Source: Herbidospora daliensis
GTDB taxonomy: Bacteria > Actinomycetota > Actinomycetes > Streptosporangiales > Streptosporangiaceae
Assembly: GCF_001570585.1 (NCBI RefSeq)
Contig: NZ_BBXF01000005.1
Coordinates: 620,001-684,000, forward strand
Length of the DNA: 64,000 nucleotides
Direction of reading: 5' to 3'
The position numbers were made by a program, and so were the translations under genes. The notes under the pieces were generated by a model, which worked only from the letters and a program-made list of their open reading frames with translations, was not told where the DNA came from and ran no database searches. Position 1 is the stretch's first letter. Each line of letters begins with the position of its first letter. Shown piece by piece: positions 25,459 to 33,480 of this stretch.

Positions 25459-28071
25459 CTAGTTCAATCGCTTCTTATGACGGGCATCGGCTTGCCTGCG
25501 AGCGGCGGACAGATTGTCGCGCACAGTCTTGGTCGTGGGATGAGTGGCTCCCAGGACGCGCACGCAGTCGGCCAGGGTCTGCTCGAACAGCGGAATGGCC
25601 CGGCCCAGGTCCCCCGCCGTCCGGTAGGCGCCAGCGAGGTTGTTGCAGGAGGTCAGGGTGTCGGGGTGGTCCCCGCCCAGCACCCGCTCCCGGTCGGCCA
25701 GGGTCTGCTGGTACAGCGGGATGGCCCAGCCCAGATCCCCCGCCGCCTGGTAGGCGCCTGCGAGGTTGTTGCGGGAGGCCAGGGTGTAGGGGTGGTCGCC
25801 GCCCAGCACCCGCTCCCGGTCGGCCAGGGTCTGCTCGTGCAATGGGATGGCCCGGCCCAGATCCCCCGCCGCCCGGTAGGCGCTGGCGAGGTTGTTGCGG
25901 GAGGTCAGGGTGTCGGGGTGGTCGCCGCCCAGCATCCGCTCCCGGTCGGCCAGGGTCTGCTGGTACAGCGGGATGGCCCGGCCCAGATCCCCCGCCGCCC
26001 GGTAGGCGCCTGCGAGGTTGTTGCGGGAGAGCAATGTGTAGGGGTGGTCGCCGCCCAGCACCCTCACCTGGTCGGCCAGGGTCTGCTCGAACAGCGGGAT
26101 GGCCCGGCCCAGATCCCCCGCCGCCCGGTAGGCGCCTGCGAGGTTGTTGCGGGAGGCCAGGGTGTAGGGGTGGTCGCCGCCCAGCACCCTCACCTGGTCG
26201 GCCAGGGTCTGCTCATACAGCGGGATGGCCTGGCCCAGATCCCCCGCCGTGTAGTAGGCGGCGGCGAGGTTGTTGCGGGAGGTCAGGGTGTCGGGGTGGT
26301 CCCCGCCCAGCACCCGCTCCCGATCGGCCAGGGTCTGCTCGTACAGCGGGATGGCCCGGCCCAGGTCCCCCGCCGACTCATAGGCGTAGGCGAGGTTGTT
26401 GCGGGAGGTCAGGGTGTGGGGGTGGTCGCCGCCCAGCACCCGCACCCGGTCAGCCAGGGTCTGCTGGTACAGCGGGATGGCCCGGCCCAGGTCCCCCGCC
26501 GACTCATAGGCGTCGGCGAGGTCGTTGCGGGAGATCAGGGTGTGAGGGTGGTCGCCACCCAGCAGTTGTTCGTAGTCGGCCAGGGTCTGCTCAAGCAGGG
26601 GGATGGCGCGGGTCAGGTCGGCCAGGAACTGGAGGTACCGCCCGCACCAGGCGCGTAAGGCCAGCAGGCTTTCGGAGGGGTCGCCCAGAGCGGTGGCCAG
26701 GGTGTGCAGGGCGGTGGTCTGCTCGAGGAGCATGTCCACGGCGGGGCGGGCGGTCCAGGTGGCCGCGTCATCGGGGATGTGGTTGTTGAAGCGGTGCAGG
26801 AGGTTGACGGCGCTGTCGAGCACCTGGGCCAGACGGGTGACGTCCTCACGGTTGTCTCCGTTCTCACGCTCGCCGTCATCAGCAGTGGTCCCGTCGTCAG
26901 CAGCGTTGTGGTGGGCGCGTTCGCGCAGGACCCGGCTGGTCAGCCGGTGCATCAGCACCGTGCCCCCGTCCTCGCCGAAGGTGATCAGCGAGGTGTCGGC
27001 CAGATCGGCCAGCAGCTGGTCGATGCCTTCGGTGGCGGCGGGGTCGGGGTCGGTGGTGCCGTACAGAACCGCCCGCGGGACGCCGGATTCGGCCAGCACC
27101 GCCAGCAGTTCCAGCGCCTCCCGCGCGCCGGGGATGGTCTGTTCGGCCTGGTCGATCGACAGCAGGATCGCTTGGGCGGTCCCGTCGGGGTAGCCGTCGC
27201 CGGCGTGCGGCAAGTATTTGTCGAGGGGGTAGTCGCGCAGCAGGGTCAGGTAGGCGGGGTAGGTCAGGCGGCGGCGGTGGATGTAGGCGCCGGCTTGGCC
27301 GACCGCCAGCGGCAGATGCCCCAGTTCGTCGGCGACCTGGTCGGCGCCGGGGGTGGTGTTGCGGGTGCGCTGGTGCAGGAACGCGGTGGCCTGGTCCGGG
27401 GTGAAGACGTCGACGTCGACGGAGGGATAGCGGGTGTGGAAGGCGCGGTTGCGGGTGGTGATCAGGATCCGGGCCTTTCCGGTGGCCGGGCACCACGGCC
27501 GCACCTGCTCCACCTGGGCGGCGTTGTCGAACACCAGCAGCACCGGCTGATCGGCGGCCGCCAGCCAATCCCGCGCCTTGACCGCGGCGGTGCGGGCGTC
27601 GTCCTGGTCGGTGAACAGCTCCAGGCGGCGGGCTAGGGCGGCCAGGCCGGTGATGATCTGGTCTTCGGTGTCGGCGGTGATCCAGGCGATGACCGGCCAG
27701 CGGGCCCGCTGGCAGGCCCAGGCGTAGGAGGCGGCCAGCAGGCTCTTGCCCACGCCCGGGGTGCCGGTGACCGCGTCCACGACTGCGGTGCCGTGCCCGG
27801 TGACCCGCTCGTGCAGCCGCTCCAGCAGGTCGGCGCGTTCCTGGAAGGCCAGCGGCTGCTGCGGGATCTCGCCCTCCACGATCTGTTGCGGCGGCGCAGG
27901 CAACCGCGGGAGATGGAAATGCAGCACCGTCTCGGTGATGTGCAGGTCTCTGGCGGCCTGATACACCCGGCCATCCCCGGAAGCCTTCCCTTCCAGGTGG
28001 GCCGTTCCTCCGGGCTCCGGGCGGGGACCCGCGTCCGGTTCTTCCCGGCCGGCGGGTTCGGGGGTGGTCAC
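25459..28071 (-). CDS. NLR-like STAND NTPase with nine TPR repeats, NLR1
   Basis: 870 residues from GTG 28071, which overlaps the effector A stop (GTGA). Residues 34-45 are GRVYQAARDLHI, matching the C-terminal GRVYQAGRDQII of effector A: the presumed homotypic amyloid (RHIM/BASS-like) signalling motif. NB-ARC ~75-390: RADLLERLHERV, Walker A TGTPGVGKSLLAASYA, sensor ILITTRNRAF, Walker B PVLLVFDNAAQ, GLPL-type LGHLPLAVGQAGAYI. Winged helix, linker, then nine ~42-residue TPR units (AGDLGRAIPLYEQTLADRERVLGGDHPDTLTSRNNLA...), nearly identical to each other at DNA level (126-bp period). Model: TPRs sense a ligand, ATP-driven oligomerisation clusters the N-terminal motifs and templates effector A. 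Related remnants occur at 34719 and 37449. Confidence 0.9.
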   Translation of the reverse strand: MTTPEPAGREEPDAGPRPEPGGTAHLEGKASGDGRVYQAARDLHITETVLHFHLPRLPAPPQQIVEGEIPQQPLAFQERADLLERLHERVTGHGTAVVDAVTGTPGVGKSLLAASYAWACQRARWPVIAWITADTEDQIITGLAALARRLELFTDQDDARTAAVKARDWLAAADQPVLLVFDNAAQVEQVRPWCPATGKARILITTRNRAFHTRYPSVDVDVFTPDQATAFLHQRTRNTTPGADQVADELGHLPLAVGQAGAYIHRRRLTYPAYLTLLRDYPLDKYLPHAGDGYPDGTAQAILLSIDQAEQTIPGAREALELLAVLAESGVPRAVLYGTTDPDPAATEGIDQLLADLADTSLITFGEDGGTVLMHRLTSRVLRERAHHNAADDGTTADDGERENGDNREDVTRLAQVLDSAVNLLHRFNNHIPDDAATWTARPAVDMLLEQTTALHTLATALGDPSESLLALRAWCGRYLQFLADLTRAIPLLEQTLADYEQLLGGDHPHTLISRNDLADAYESAGDLGRAIPLYQQTLADRVRVLGGDHPHTLTSRNNLAYAYESAGDLGRAIPLYEQTLADRERVLGGDHPDTLTSRNNLAAAYYTAGDLGQAIPLYEQTLADQVRVLGGDHPYTLASRNNLAGAYRAAGDLGRAIPLFEQTLADQVRVLGGDHPYTLLSRNNLAGAYRAAGDLGRAIPLYQQTLADRERMLGGDHPDTLTSRNNLASAYRAAGDLGRAIPLHEQTLADRERVLGGDHPYTLASRNNLAGAYQAAGDLGWAIPLYQQTLADRERVLGGDHPDTLTSCNNLAGAYRTAGDLGRAIPLFEQTLADCVRVLGATHPTTKTVRDNLSAARRQADARHKKRLN
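25500..26640 (-). repeat. 126-bp tandem repeats encoding TPR units of NLR1
   Basis: Nine in-frame copies of a 126-bp unit, recognisable on the + strand by recurring GGCCCAGATCCCCCGCCG and CGAGGTTGTTGCGGGAGG. Differences cluster at a few codons per unit (e.g. DRERV/DQVRV, YQQ/YEQ/FEQ/HEQ), implying recent expansion and shuffling, and making unit number easily variable. Confidence 0.85.
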
Positions 28072-28727
28072 TTCTCGTGGATGATCTGGTCGCGGCCGGC
28101 CTGGTACACCCGCCCCGACCCGGTCGCTTCGGCTCTCATCTGCACGTTCCGCGCGTTGTCGCCGGTGAAGACGATGCCGGAGTTGTCTCCGTGGACGGTG
28201 GCTGAGCGGCGTTCGCCGATGGTGATGTTCCCGGCGGTGCCGATCTGGAAGGCGTCCCCGCCGATGCGGCTGTTGGAGATGACCTGGCTGCCCGCCCCGG
28301 CGGCGATCGGCGCGGTCTTCAGCAGCGCGGCGATGTCGGCGGCCAGCTGCTGGTCGGCGGCCAGGATCTTCTTCACCTGCACCCGCAGCACCGTGACCAG
28401 GTCCTCATCGTGGGTGTCGGCGGCGAGGTCGGCGACGGCGGCCTCCAGCGCCGGCCGGGATTCGGGGCGCTGGGCCAGCCGCCGCAGCACCCCCACTCCC
28501 ACCCCCGGCCCCGTCACCGGCCCTGGCAGCGGCCCCGTTACCGGCTCGGGGTCAGGCGCCGGCGCGGGGGCCTGGCCGGCCCGCTCGGCCGGCGTTTCCG
28601 GTGCGGCCGCCAGCGTCATCTCCTGGACCGCCTGGTTGGCGACGGTCCAGATCTGCGGGCCGTGCGCGGTGATCGCCGCCGTGAGATGGGCAACCGCCTG
28701 GGTGGCTAGCTTCGTGACATCACTCAT
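28068..28727 (-). CDS. Candidate NLR-controlled effector A with two amyloid-like motifs
   Basis: 219 residues from ATG 28727 (GGGGAG upstream). Residues 1-45 are a helical, moderately hydrophobic N-terminus (LATQAVAHLTAAITAHGPQIW); ~46-80 is a Pro/Gly linker; ~81-145 is a helical segment (RRLAQRPESRPALEAAVADLAAD..., VLRVQVKKILAADQQLAADIAALL) clearly homologous to effector B. The tail carries IGGDAFQIGTAGNITI (155-170), then HGDNSGIVFTGDN, then GRVYQAGRDQII (205-216) at the very end. The first matches motifs in effector B and NLR2, the last matches NLR1. This is the layout of small membrane-acting (Bell/HeLo-like) effectors triggered by NLRs through amyloid templating; membrane activity is inference. 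Translationally coupled to NLR1. Confidence 0.75.
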   Translation of the reverse strand: MSDVTKLATQAVAHLTAAITAHGPQIWTVANQAVQEMTLAAAPETPAERAGQAPAPAPDPEPVTGPLPGPVTGPGVGVGVLRRLAQRPESRPALEAAVADLAADTHDEDLVTVLRVQVKKILAADQQLAADIAALLKTAPIAAGAGSQVISNSRIGGDAFQIGTAGNITIGERRSATVHGDNSGIVFTGDNARNVQMRAEATGSGRVYQAGRDQIIHEK

Positions 28728-28773
28728 CGCTGTTTTTCTCCCCTTCGCCTTTTTCATCACCCGAAAGGTGGAT

Positions 28774-28784
28774 GCGATCGTAAC
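28774..28784 (-). promoter_or_regulatory. Shared promoter element upstream of effector A
   Basis: On the minus strand GTTACGATCGC, preceded by a GGCGGGCGC run, ends exactly 46 bases before ATG 28727. The identical 11-mer ends exactly 46 bases before effector B's ATG on the other strand. TACGAT inside it would serve as a -10 hexamer. No convincing -35 is seen. The rest of the 28728-29256 divergent region shows no gene I can support. Confidence 0.6.
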
Positions 28785-29199
28785 GCGCCCGCCACCCACA
28801 ACCACGCGCAAACGCCGCCGGCAGTTCCCGGCCGGACACCATTTCGCCAATTCGAACCAGCCGGCCTCCGGGGACAAAAGATCCATGCGCAAGTTCCCGT
28901 AGTCGGACGTTTCTGATGACGGAACGCGCGCGGAACCCGGCAACTCGCGCAGCGGAGTGCCTGACCTGCCCTGAAGGAACGGGGGTTTCCGCCAGGTGGC
29001 GGTGTCGCGGCGGCCGGCCCGTGGCCTGCCGGCGGCGCCTCGATCCTGGCCTGCGAATAATCGAATCCGACATATACGGCATTCCAGGAATTCGGCCGAA
29101 ACAGTGGAGGCGGGAGTTTCTGCCGTTCCGTTCGTGTGACGGCAACCGGACCGGTATGCGTATATCGCGTCAGAGATTCCGGTAACGGCGGGCAGGCGG

Positions 29200-29210
29200 G
29201 TTACGATCGC
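29200..29210 (+). promoter_or_regulatory. Shared promoter element upstream of effector B
   Basis: GTTACGATCGC at 29200-29210, preceded by GGCAGGCGG, lies 46 bases before ATG 29257. Same sequence and same spacing as the effector A element on the opposite strand, so both genes are probably driven by the same kind of promoter; TACGAT (29202-29207) is the likely -10. Confidence 0.6.
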
Positions 29211-29256
29211 GCGAACCTGATACGCAAAAGACGGGAAAAGGGGCGAGGGGGCGGGG

Positions 29257-29757
29257 ATGGATTTCGCGGAGGTGGCCGCGCGGGTGGTTCCGTACGTGAC
29301 GGCGGCGATCGGCGCTTTGGGCGCGTCGGTGTGGAGCAAGACCCAGGACGCCGTGGCTGATGCCGCGGCGGAGTCGGTGGCTGATGGGGTGGTCGGGTGG
29401 GGGCGGCGTCTGCTGGGCCGGGTGGCCGAGCGAAAGGAAGGGCGGCCGGCGTTGGAGAGTGCGGTCGCCGACGTCGCCGCCGACACTGCCGATCAGGACG
29501 CGGTGGCGGTACTGCGGGTGCAGATCCGCAAGGCGCTGGCCGCCGACCCGGCCCTGGCGGCCGACATCCAGCAGATGCTGGCCGCAGCGGCCCCGGCTAC
29601 CGCGGGGCCGGGCAGTCAGGTGATCTCGGGCAGCTACATCGGTGGGGACGCCTTCCAGATCGGTTCGGCGGGCAGCATGTCGATCTTCCGCCGCCCGTCC
29701 TCCACCCCCGCGAACACCTCCAAGGCCGCCCCGGCCGCAGAAGACACCGATAGGTAG
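29257..29757 (+). CDS. Candidate NLR-controlled effector B with RHIM-like motif
   Basis: 166 residues from ATG 29257 behind GCGAGGGGGCGGGG. Residues 1-50 are a hydrophobic/amphipathic helical region (FAEVAARVVPYVTAAIGALGASVW, then VADGVVGWGRRLLGRV), 55-115 a charged helical region homologous to effector A (RPALESAVADVAADTADQDAVAVLRVQIRKALAADPALAADIQQML). SYIGGDAFQIGSAGSMSIF (core 128-143) matches SSIGGDAVQIGSAGVVNFG in NLR2, encoded 59 bases downstream. The QIG core with a following hydrophobic strand is the RHIM-type amyloid signature. A polar ~23-residue tail follows. Inferred role: membrane-perturbing cell-death effector activated by NLR2. Confidence 0.75.
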   Translation: MDFAEVAARVVPYVTAAIGALGASVWSKTQDAVADAAAESVADGVVGWGRRLLGRVAERKEGRPALESAVADVAADTADQDAVAVLRVQIRKALAADPALAADIQQMLAAAAPATAGPGSQVISGSYIGGDAFQIGSAGSMSIFRRPSSTPANTSKAAPAAEDTDR

Positions 29758-29816
29758 CCCCGGTTAACTCTGGCGGCCGCACCAACGCAGAGTTTCTTCA
29801 GATCGGCCCGCAGGTG

Positions 29817-32800
29817 ATGTCACTCTCCTCTCCCGAATCCGAGCCCCCGGCCCCTAGTCCCGCAGGCTCATCGATCTCCTCGCCGAAGCTGCCGAAGCCG
29901 GGGTCAGGTGCCCCTGTGCCCGGCAGTGCGTCAATGGCCGGGTCCAGCATCGGCGGGGACGCCGTGCAGATCGGATCGGCGGGAGTGGTGAACTTCGGCG
30001 CGCCGCCAGCCCAGACCTCTGCGGCCGAAGCGGCTGAGCCGGCCCGCCGGCGGCCGGGCCGGTTGCTGTCAGAGGTGACCGACCCGTTCGAGCATCAACT
30101 GGAAATCCACCGCGCCATCGACTCCGACAGCGTCGACCCGGCAGACACCACAGGCTCGGCGGGATTGCCGTTGTATGTGCCGCGTACTCATGACCGGGCG
30201 CTGAGCGAGGCGGTTGGGCAGGCGGCTGATGGCGTGAGCCGGATCGCGGTGTTGGTGGGTGGGTCCTCCACCGGCAAGACCCGCGCATGCTGGGAGGCCC
30301 TTCATCTCCTGCGCGGCCAGCCGGAGGCGTGGCGGTTGTGGCACCCGATCGACCCCACCCGGCCCGACGCCGCGCTGGCCGATCTGGCCTGGATCGGGCC
30401 GCACACAGTGGTGTGGCTGAACGAGGCCCAGTTCTACCTGGCCGACCCCATTCTCGGTGAACGCGTCGCTGCAGGTGTGCGGGAGTTGCTGCGTGACCCG
30501 GACCGTGCTCCGGTTCTGGTGCTGGCCACTATGTGGCCGGTCTATTGGGAAGCCCTGACCACCCGTACCGATACCGACCCGCACGCCCAAGCCCGCGAAC
30601 TGCTGGACGGCCACGCCATCCACGTCCCGGACTCCTTCACCGGCGCCGATCTGCCCGCCTTAGCTGAACTGTCCACCACTGACCCGCGGTTACGAGGAGC
30701 ATCCGAACAGGCCAGGGATGGCCAAATCACCCAATACCTGGCTGGCGTGCCCATTCTGGTGGACCGCTATGAGCAAGCTCCACCGACGGTCAAAGCCTTG
30801 ATCCATGCTGCGATGGACGCCCGACGGCTGGGCTACGGCCCCCACCTGCCGCTGGCGCTGCTGACTGAAGCCGCTCCCGGCTATCTCACCGACACCCAAT
30901 GGGACCAGGCACAAGCCGGAGGTGACTGGCTGGAGCACGCCCTGCACTATGTCACCGCCCCCTGCAACGGTATCCCCGGCATTCTGACCGCCGTCCAGAG
31001 CGGTGGCACCCGCAACCAACGCGGCAGCCGCGCGCGGGACCGCGGCCGCAACACGGCGACCTCTTACCGGCTGGCCGACTACCTCGACCAGCACGGCCGC
31101 CGCCACCGCGGCAGTTACATTCCGCCAATCGATTTCTGGACCGCCGCCGCAGCTCACGCTCATCCCGTCGACCTGAAAACGCTCGGAGACGCCGCCTGGC
31201 GGCGCGGCCTGTACCGCGATGCAGCCCAACTGCACAAAAACGCCACCCGTCAGGGCAGTTATCAGGCTGCCTGTGACCTCATCACCCATCTGCACACCTT
31301 GCATCCCGCAGATCACCGTCCTACTGACTGGGCTGTCGCTCACGCGACCTTGGGTGACTTGTCTGCCGTGGGCTGGCTGCTGAAAACGCTGCAAGAGGTG
31401 GGAGCACATGGGCCGGCTATCGCATTAGCGGAACGGACCGCCGACCACACCGCTCTGGACGACCCCTTTGCCGTAGCCCACCTGCTGGGCATGCTGCAGA
31501 GAGTGGGAGCGCACGATCAGGCCATCGCATTGGCTGGACGAGTCGTCGACCGCACCGCTGTTGACGACCCATTTGCCGCCGCCCTGCTACTGGAGGCGCT
31601 GCAGGAGGTAGGAGCGCATGACCAGGCCATCGCATTGGCTGGACGAGTCGTCGACCGCACCGCTGTTGACGACCCATTTGCCGCCGCCCTGTTACTGGAG
31701 GCGCTGCAGGAGGTAGGAGCGCATGACCAGGCCATCGCATTGGCTAAGCGAGCCGCCGACCACACCCCTGCCAACGACCCGCTTGGCGCGACCCGGCTGC
31801 TGGTCACACTGCGGGAAGTGGGGGCCCACGACCGGGTCACCGCGTTAGCTGAACGAACCGCCGCTACCGCTGCTCTGGGCAACCCGTCTGCCGTGATCAT
31901 GCTGCTGGATATGTTGCAGAGGATGCAGGTGTACGGCCAGATCACAGTGCTAGCAGAACGAGTCGCCGCCCACGCCGCCGTCAATGACCCGTTCACCGCA
32001 GCGGTGTTGTTAACCACATTGAAGAAGGTGAGAGCCCAGCACCAAATCACTACGTTGGCCAGACGGGCCGCCACGCGCACCGCCCTAAACGATCCAGCGG
32101 GGGTGGCCCGACTGTTGGAGGCGTTGCGGGAGGTGGAGGCGCACGACCAAGTCACCGCGCTGGCCGAACGAGCCGCCGCCCACGCCGCCCTGAGCGATCC
32201 GTCCGCGGTGGCCGTGCTGCTGGTCAGATTGCGGGAGGTGGAGGCGCACGACCAAGTCACCGCGCTGGCCGAACGGGCTGCCACCCACACTGCTCTTAAG
32301 AACTTGTCCGGGGTGGACCGCCTGCTGCAGGCGTTGCGGGAGGTGGAGGCGCACGACCAAGTCACCGCGCTGGCCGAACGGGCTGCCACCCACACTGCTC
32401 TTAAGAACTTGTCCGGGGTGGACCGCCTGCTGCAGGCGTTGCGGGAGGTGGAGGCGCACGACCAAGTCACCGCGCTGGCCGAACGGGCTGCCACCCACGC
32501 CGCTCTGAACGACTCCTTCGCCGTGGCCACGCTGCTGGTCAGGTTGCAAGAGATAGGAGCATACGACCAGGTCATCGCACTTGCCGAACGGGCCGCCGCT
32601 CACACCACCCTGGACCTCTCATACGACATAGTCAATCTGCTGGAGGCGCTGCGAGAGGTGGAGGCGTACGAGCAGCTCATCGCCCTGGCCGAACGGGCCG
32701 CCACCCACGCCGCCCTAAACGATCCGTCCGCCGCGACTGTGCTACTAGGCAGGTTGCGGGAAATGGAGGCGTACGAGCAGGTCATCGCGCTCGCCAAACG

Positions 32801-33449
32801 GTCCGTCACCCAAATCCCCCTGGGTGGCCCGTCTGCTGTGGCTCAACTGTTGGAGGTGCTGCGGGAGGTGGAGGCGCACGAGCAGGTCATCGCCCTGGCC
32901 GAACGGGCCGCCATCCACGTCCCCCTCGACAACCTCTACGACGTGTCCAGGCTGCTGGACGCGTTACGCAAGGTGGGATCGCACGATCAAGTCAATGTGC
33001 TGGCCGAACGAGTCGCCACCCATGGCCCTCTGGGTTGCCCGTCTGCTGTGGCTCAACTGTTGGAGGTGCTGCGGGAGGTGGAGGCGCACGAGCAGGTCAT
33101 CGCCCTGGCCGAACGGGCCGCCATCCACGCCCCTCTCGACAACCTCTACGACGTAGCCAGGCTGCTGGACGCGTTACGAGAGTCGCGAGCGAACAATCAA
33201 GTCAATGTGCTGGCCGAACGAGTCGCCACCCACGTCCCTCTCGACAAGCTCTACGACGTGGGCAGGCTGCTGGACGCGTTACGCAAGGCGGGATCGCACG
33301 ACCAGATCAAAAGGATCACCGCACGGCTTCCCGCTGCAGCGCAATACCGCCAGTTCCTGAAACTCGAAAGGAATCCAGAACGGTTCAGATTCGGGCTGGA
33401 TCCCGACGGTAGCGCTGCCATCCTGTGGACGTGGGATGACCTGGAATGA
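29817..33449 (+). CDS. NLR-like NTPase with ~19 helical repeats, NLR2
   Basis: 1210 residues from ATG 29817 (GTG 29814 also possible). Residues 1-44 are a Ser/Pro-rich disordered leader; 45-60 are IGGDAVQIGSAGVVNF, the RHIM-like motif shared with effectors A and B. The NTPase starts ~90 (LLSEVTDPFEHQLEIHRAID...) with Walker A VGGSSTGKTRACWEAL and Walker B-like TVVWLNEAQFYL; it is not a textbook NB-ARC, so it belongs to another STAND-like P-loop group. A long alpha region follows, then from ~500 about 19 units of ~35 residues (VEAHDQVTALAERAATHTALKNLSGVDRLLQALRE), a TPR/HEAT-like solenoid. Several units are identical at DNA level. Model: solenoid senses, NTPase oligomerises, motif templates effector B. 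Confidence 0.82.
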   Translation: MSLSSPESEPPAPSPAGSSISSPKLPKPGSGAPVPGSASMAGSSIGGDAVQIGSAGVVNFGAPPAQTSAAEAAEPARRRPGRLLSEVTDPFEHQLEIHRAIDSDSVDPADTTGSAGLPLYVPRTHDRALSEAVGQAADGVSRIAVLVGGSSTGKTRACWEALHLLRGQPEAWRLWHPIDPTRPDAALADLAWIGPHTVVWLNEAQFYLADPILGERVAAGVRELLRDPDRAPVLVLATMWPVYWEALTTRTDTDPHAQARELLDGHAIHVPDSFTGADLPALAELSTTDPRLRGASEQARDGQITQYLAGVPILVDRYEQAPPTVKALIHAAMDARRLGYGPHLPLALLTEAAPGYLTDTQWDQAQAGGDWLEHALHYVTAPCNGIPGILTAVQSGGTRNQRGSRARDRGRNTATSYRLADYLDQHGRRHRGSYIPPIDFWTAAAAHAHPVDLKTLGDAAWRRGLYRDAAQLHKNATRQGSYQAACDLITHLHTLHPADHRPTDWAVAHATLGDLSAVGWLLKTLQEVGAHGPAIALAERTADHTALDDPFAVAHLLGMLQRVGAHDQAIALAGRVVDRTAVDDPFAAALLLEALQEVGAHDQAIALAGRVVDRTAVDDPFAAALLLEALQEVGAHDQAIALAKRAADHTPANDPLGATRLLVTLREVGAHDRVTALAERTAATAALGNPSAVIMLLDMLQRMQVYGQITVLAERVAAHAAVNDPFTAAVLLTTLKKVRAQHQITTLARRAATRTALNDPAGVARLLEALREVEAHDQVTALAERAAAHAALSDPSAVAVLLVRLREVEAHDQVTALAERAATHTALKNLSGVDRLLQALREVEAHDQVTALAERAATHTALKNLSGVDRLLQALREVEAHDQVTALAERAATHAALNDSFAVATLLVRLQEIGAYDQVIALAERAAAHTTLDLSYDIVNLLEALREVEAYEQLIALAERAATHAALNDPSAATVLLGRLREMEAYEQVIALAKRSVTQIPLGGPSAVAQLLEVLREVEAHEQVIALAERAAIHVPLDNLYDVSRLLDALRKVGSHDQVNVLAERVATHGPLGCPSAVAQLLEVLREVEAHEQVIALAERAAIHAPLDNLYDVARLLDALRESRANNQVNVLAERVATHVPLDKLYDVGRLLDALRKAGSHDQIKRITARLPAAAQYRQFLKLERNPERFRFGLDPDGSAAILWTWDDLE
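31390..33320 (+). repeat. 105-bp tandem repeats encoding the NLR2 solenoid
   Basis: About 19 in-frame copies of a 105-bp unit. Two neighbouring copies around 32227-32436 are identical over a full unit, and another pair around 31579-31745 differs by one or two bases, whereas the outer units are diverged. The pattern indicates very recent tandem duplication in the middle of an older array. Confidence 0.85.
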
Positions 33450-33480
33450 CACAAATAGCCGCTCTCCGCGACGGGTTTGG

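Noticed and set aside
25500-26640. CRISPR-like regular repeats
   Set aside because: The 126-bp period is in frame, has no unique spacers and encodes TPR units.
25477-26658. Repetitive plus-strand frame opposite the NLR1 TPR region
   Set aside because: Its repeats are only the reverse of the TPR-coding repeats; the minus strand encodes well-formed TPR units.
28740-29145. Minus-strand ORF of ~140 codons in the divergent effector region
   Set aside because: Arg/Gly/Ser-rich composition, no ribosome site, and it runs through the shared promoter element into effector A.
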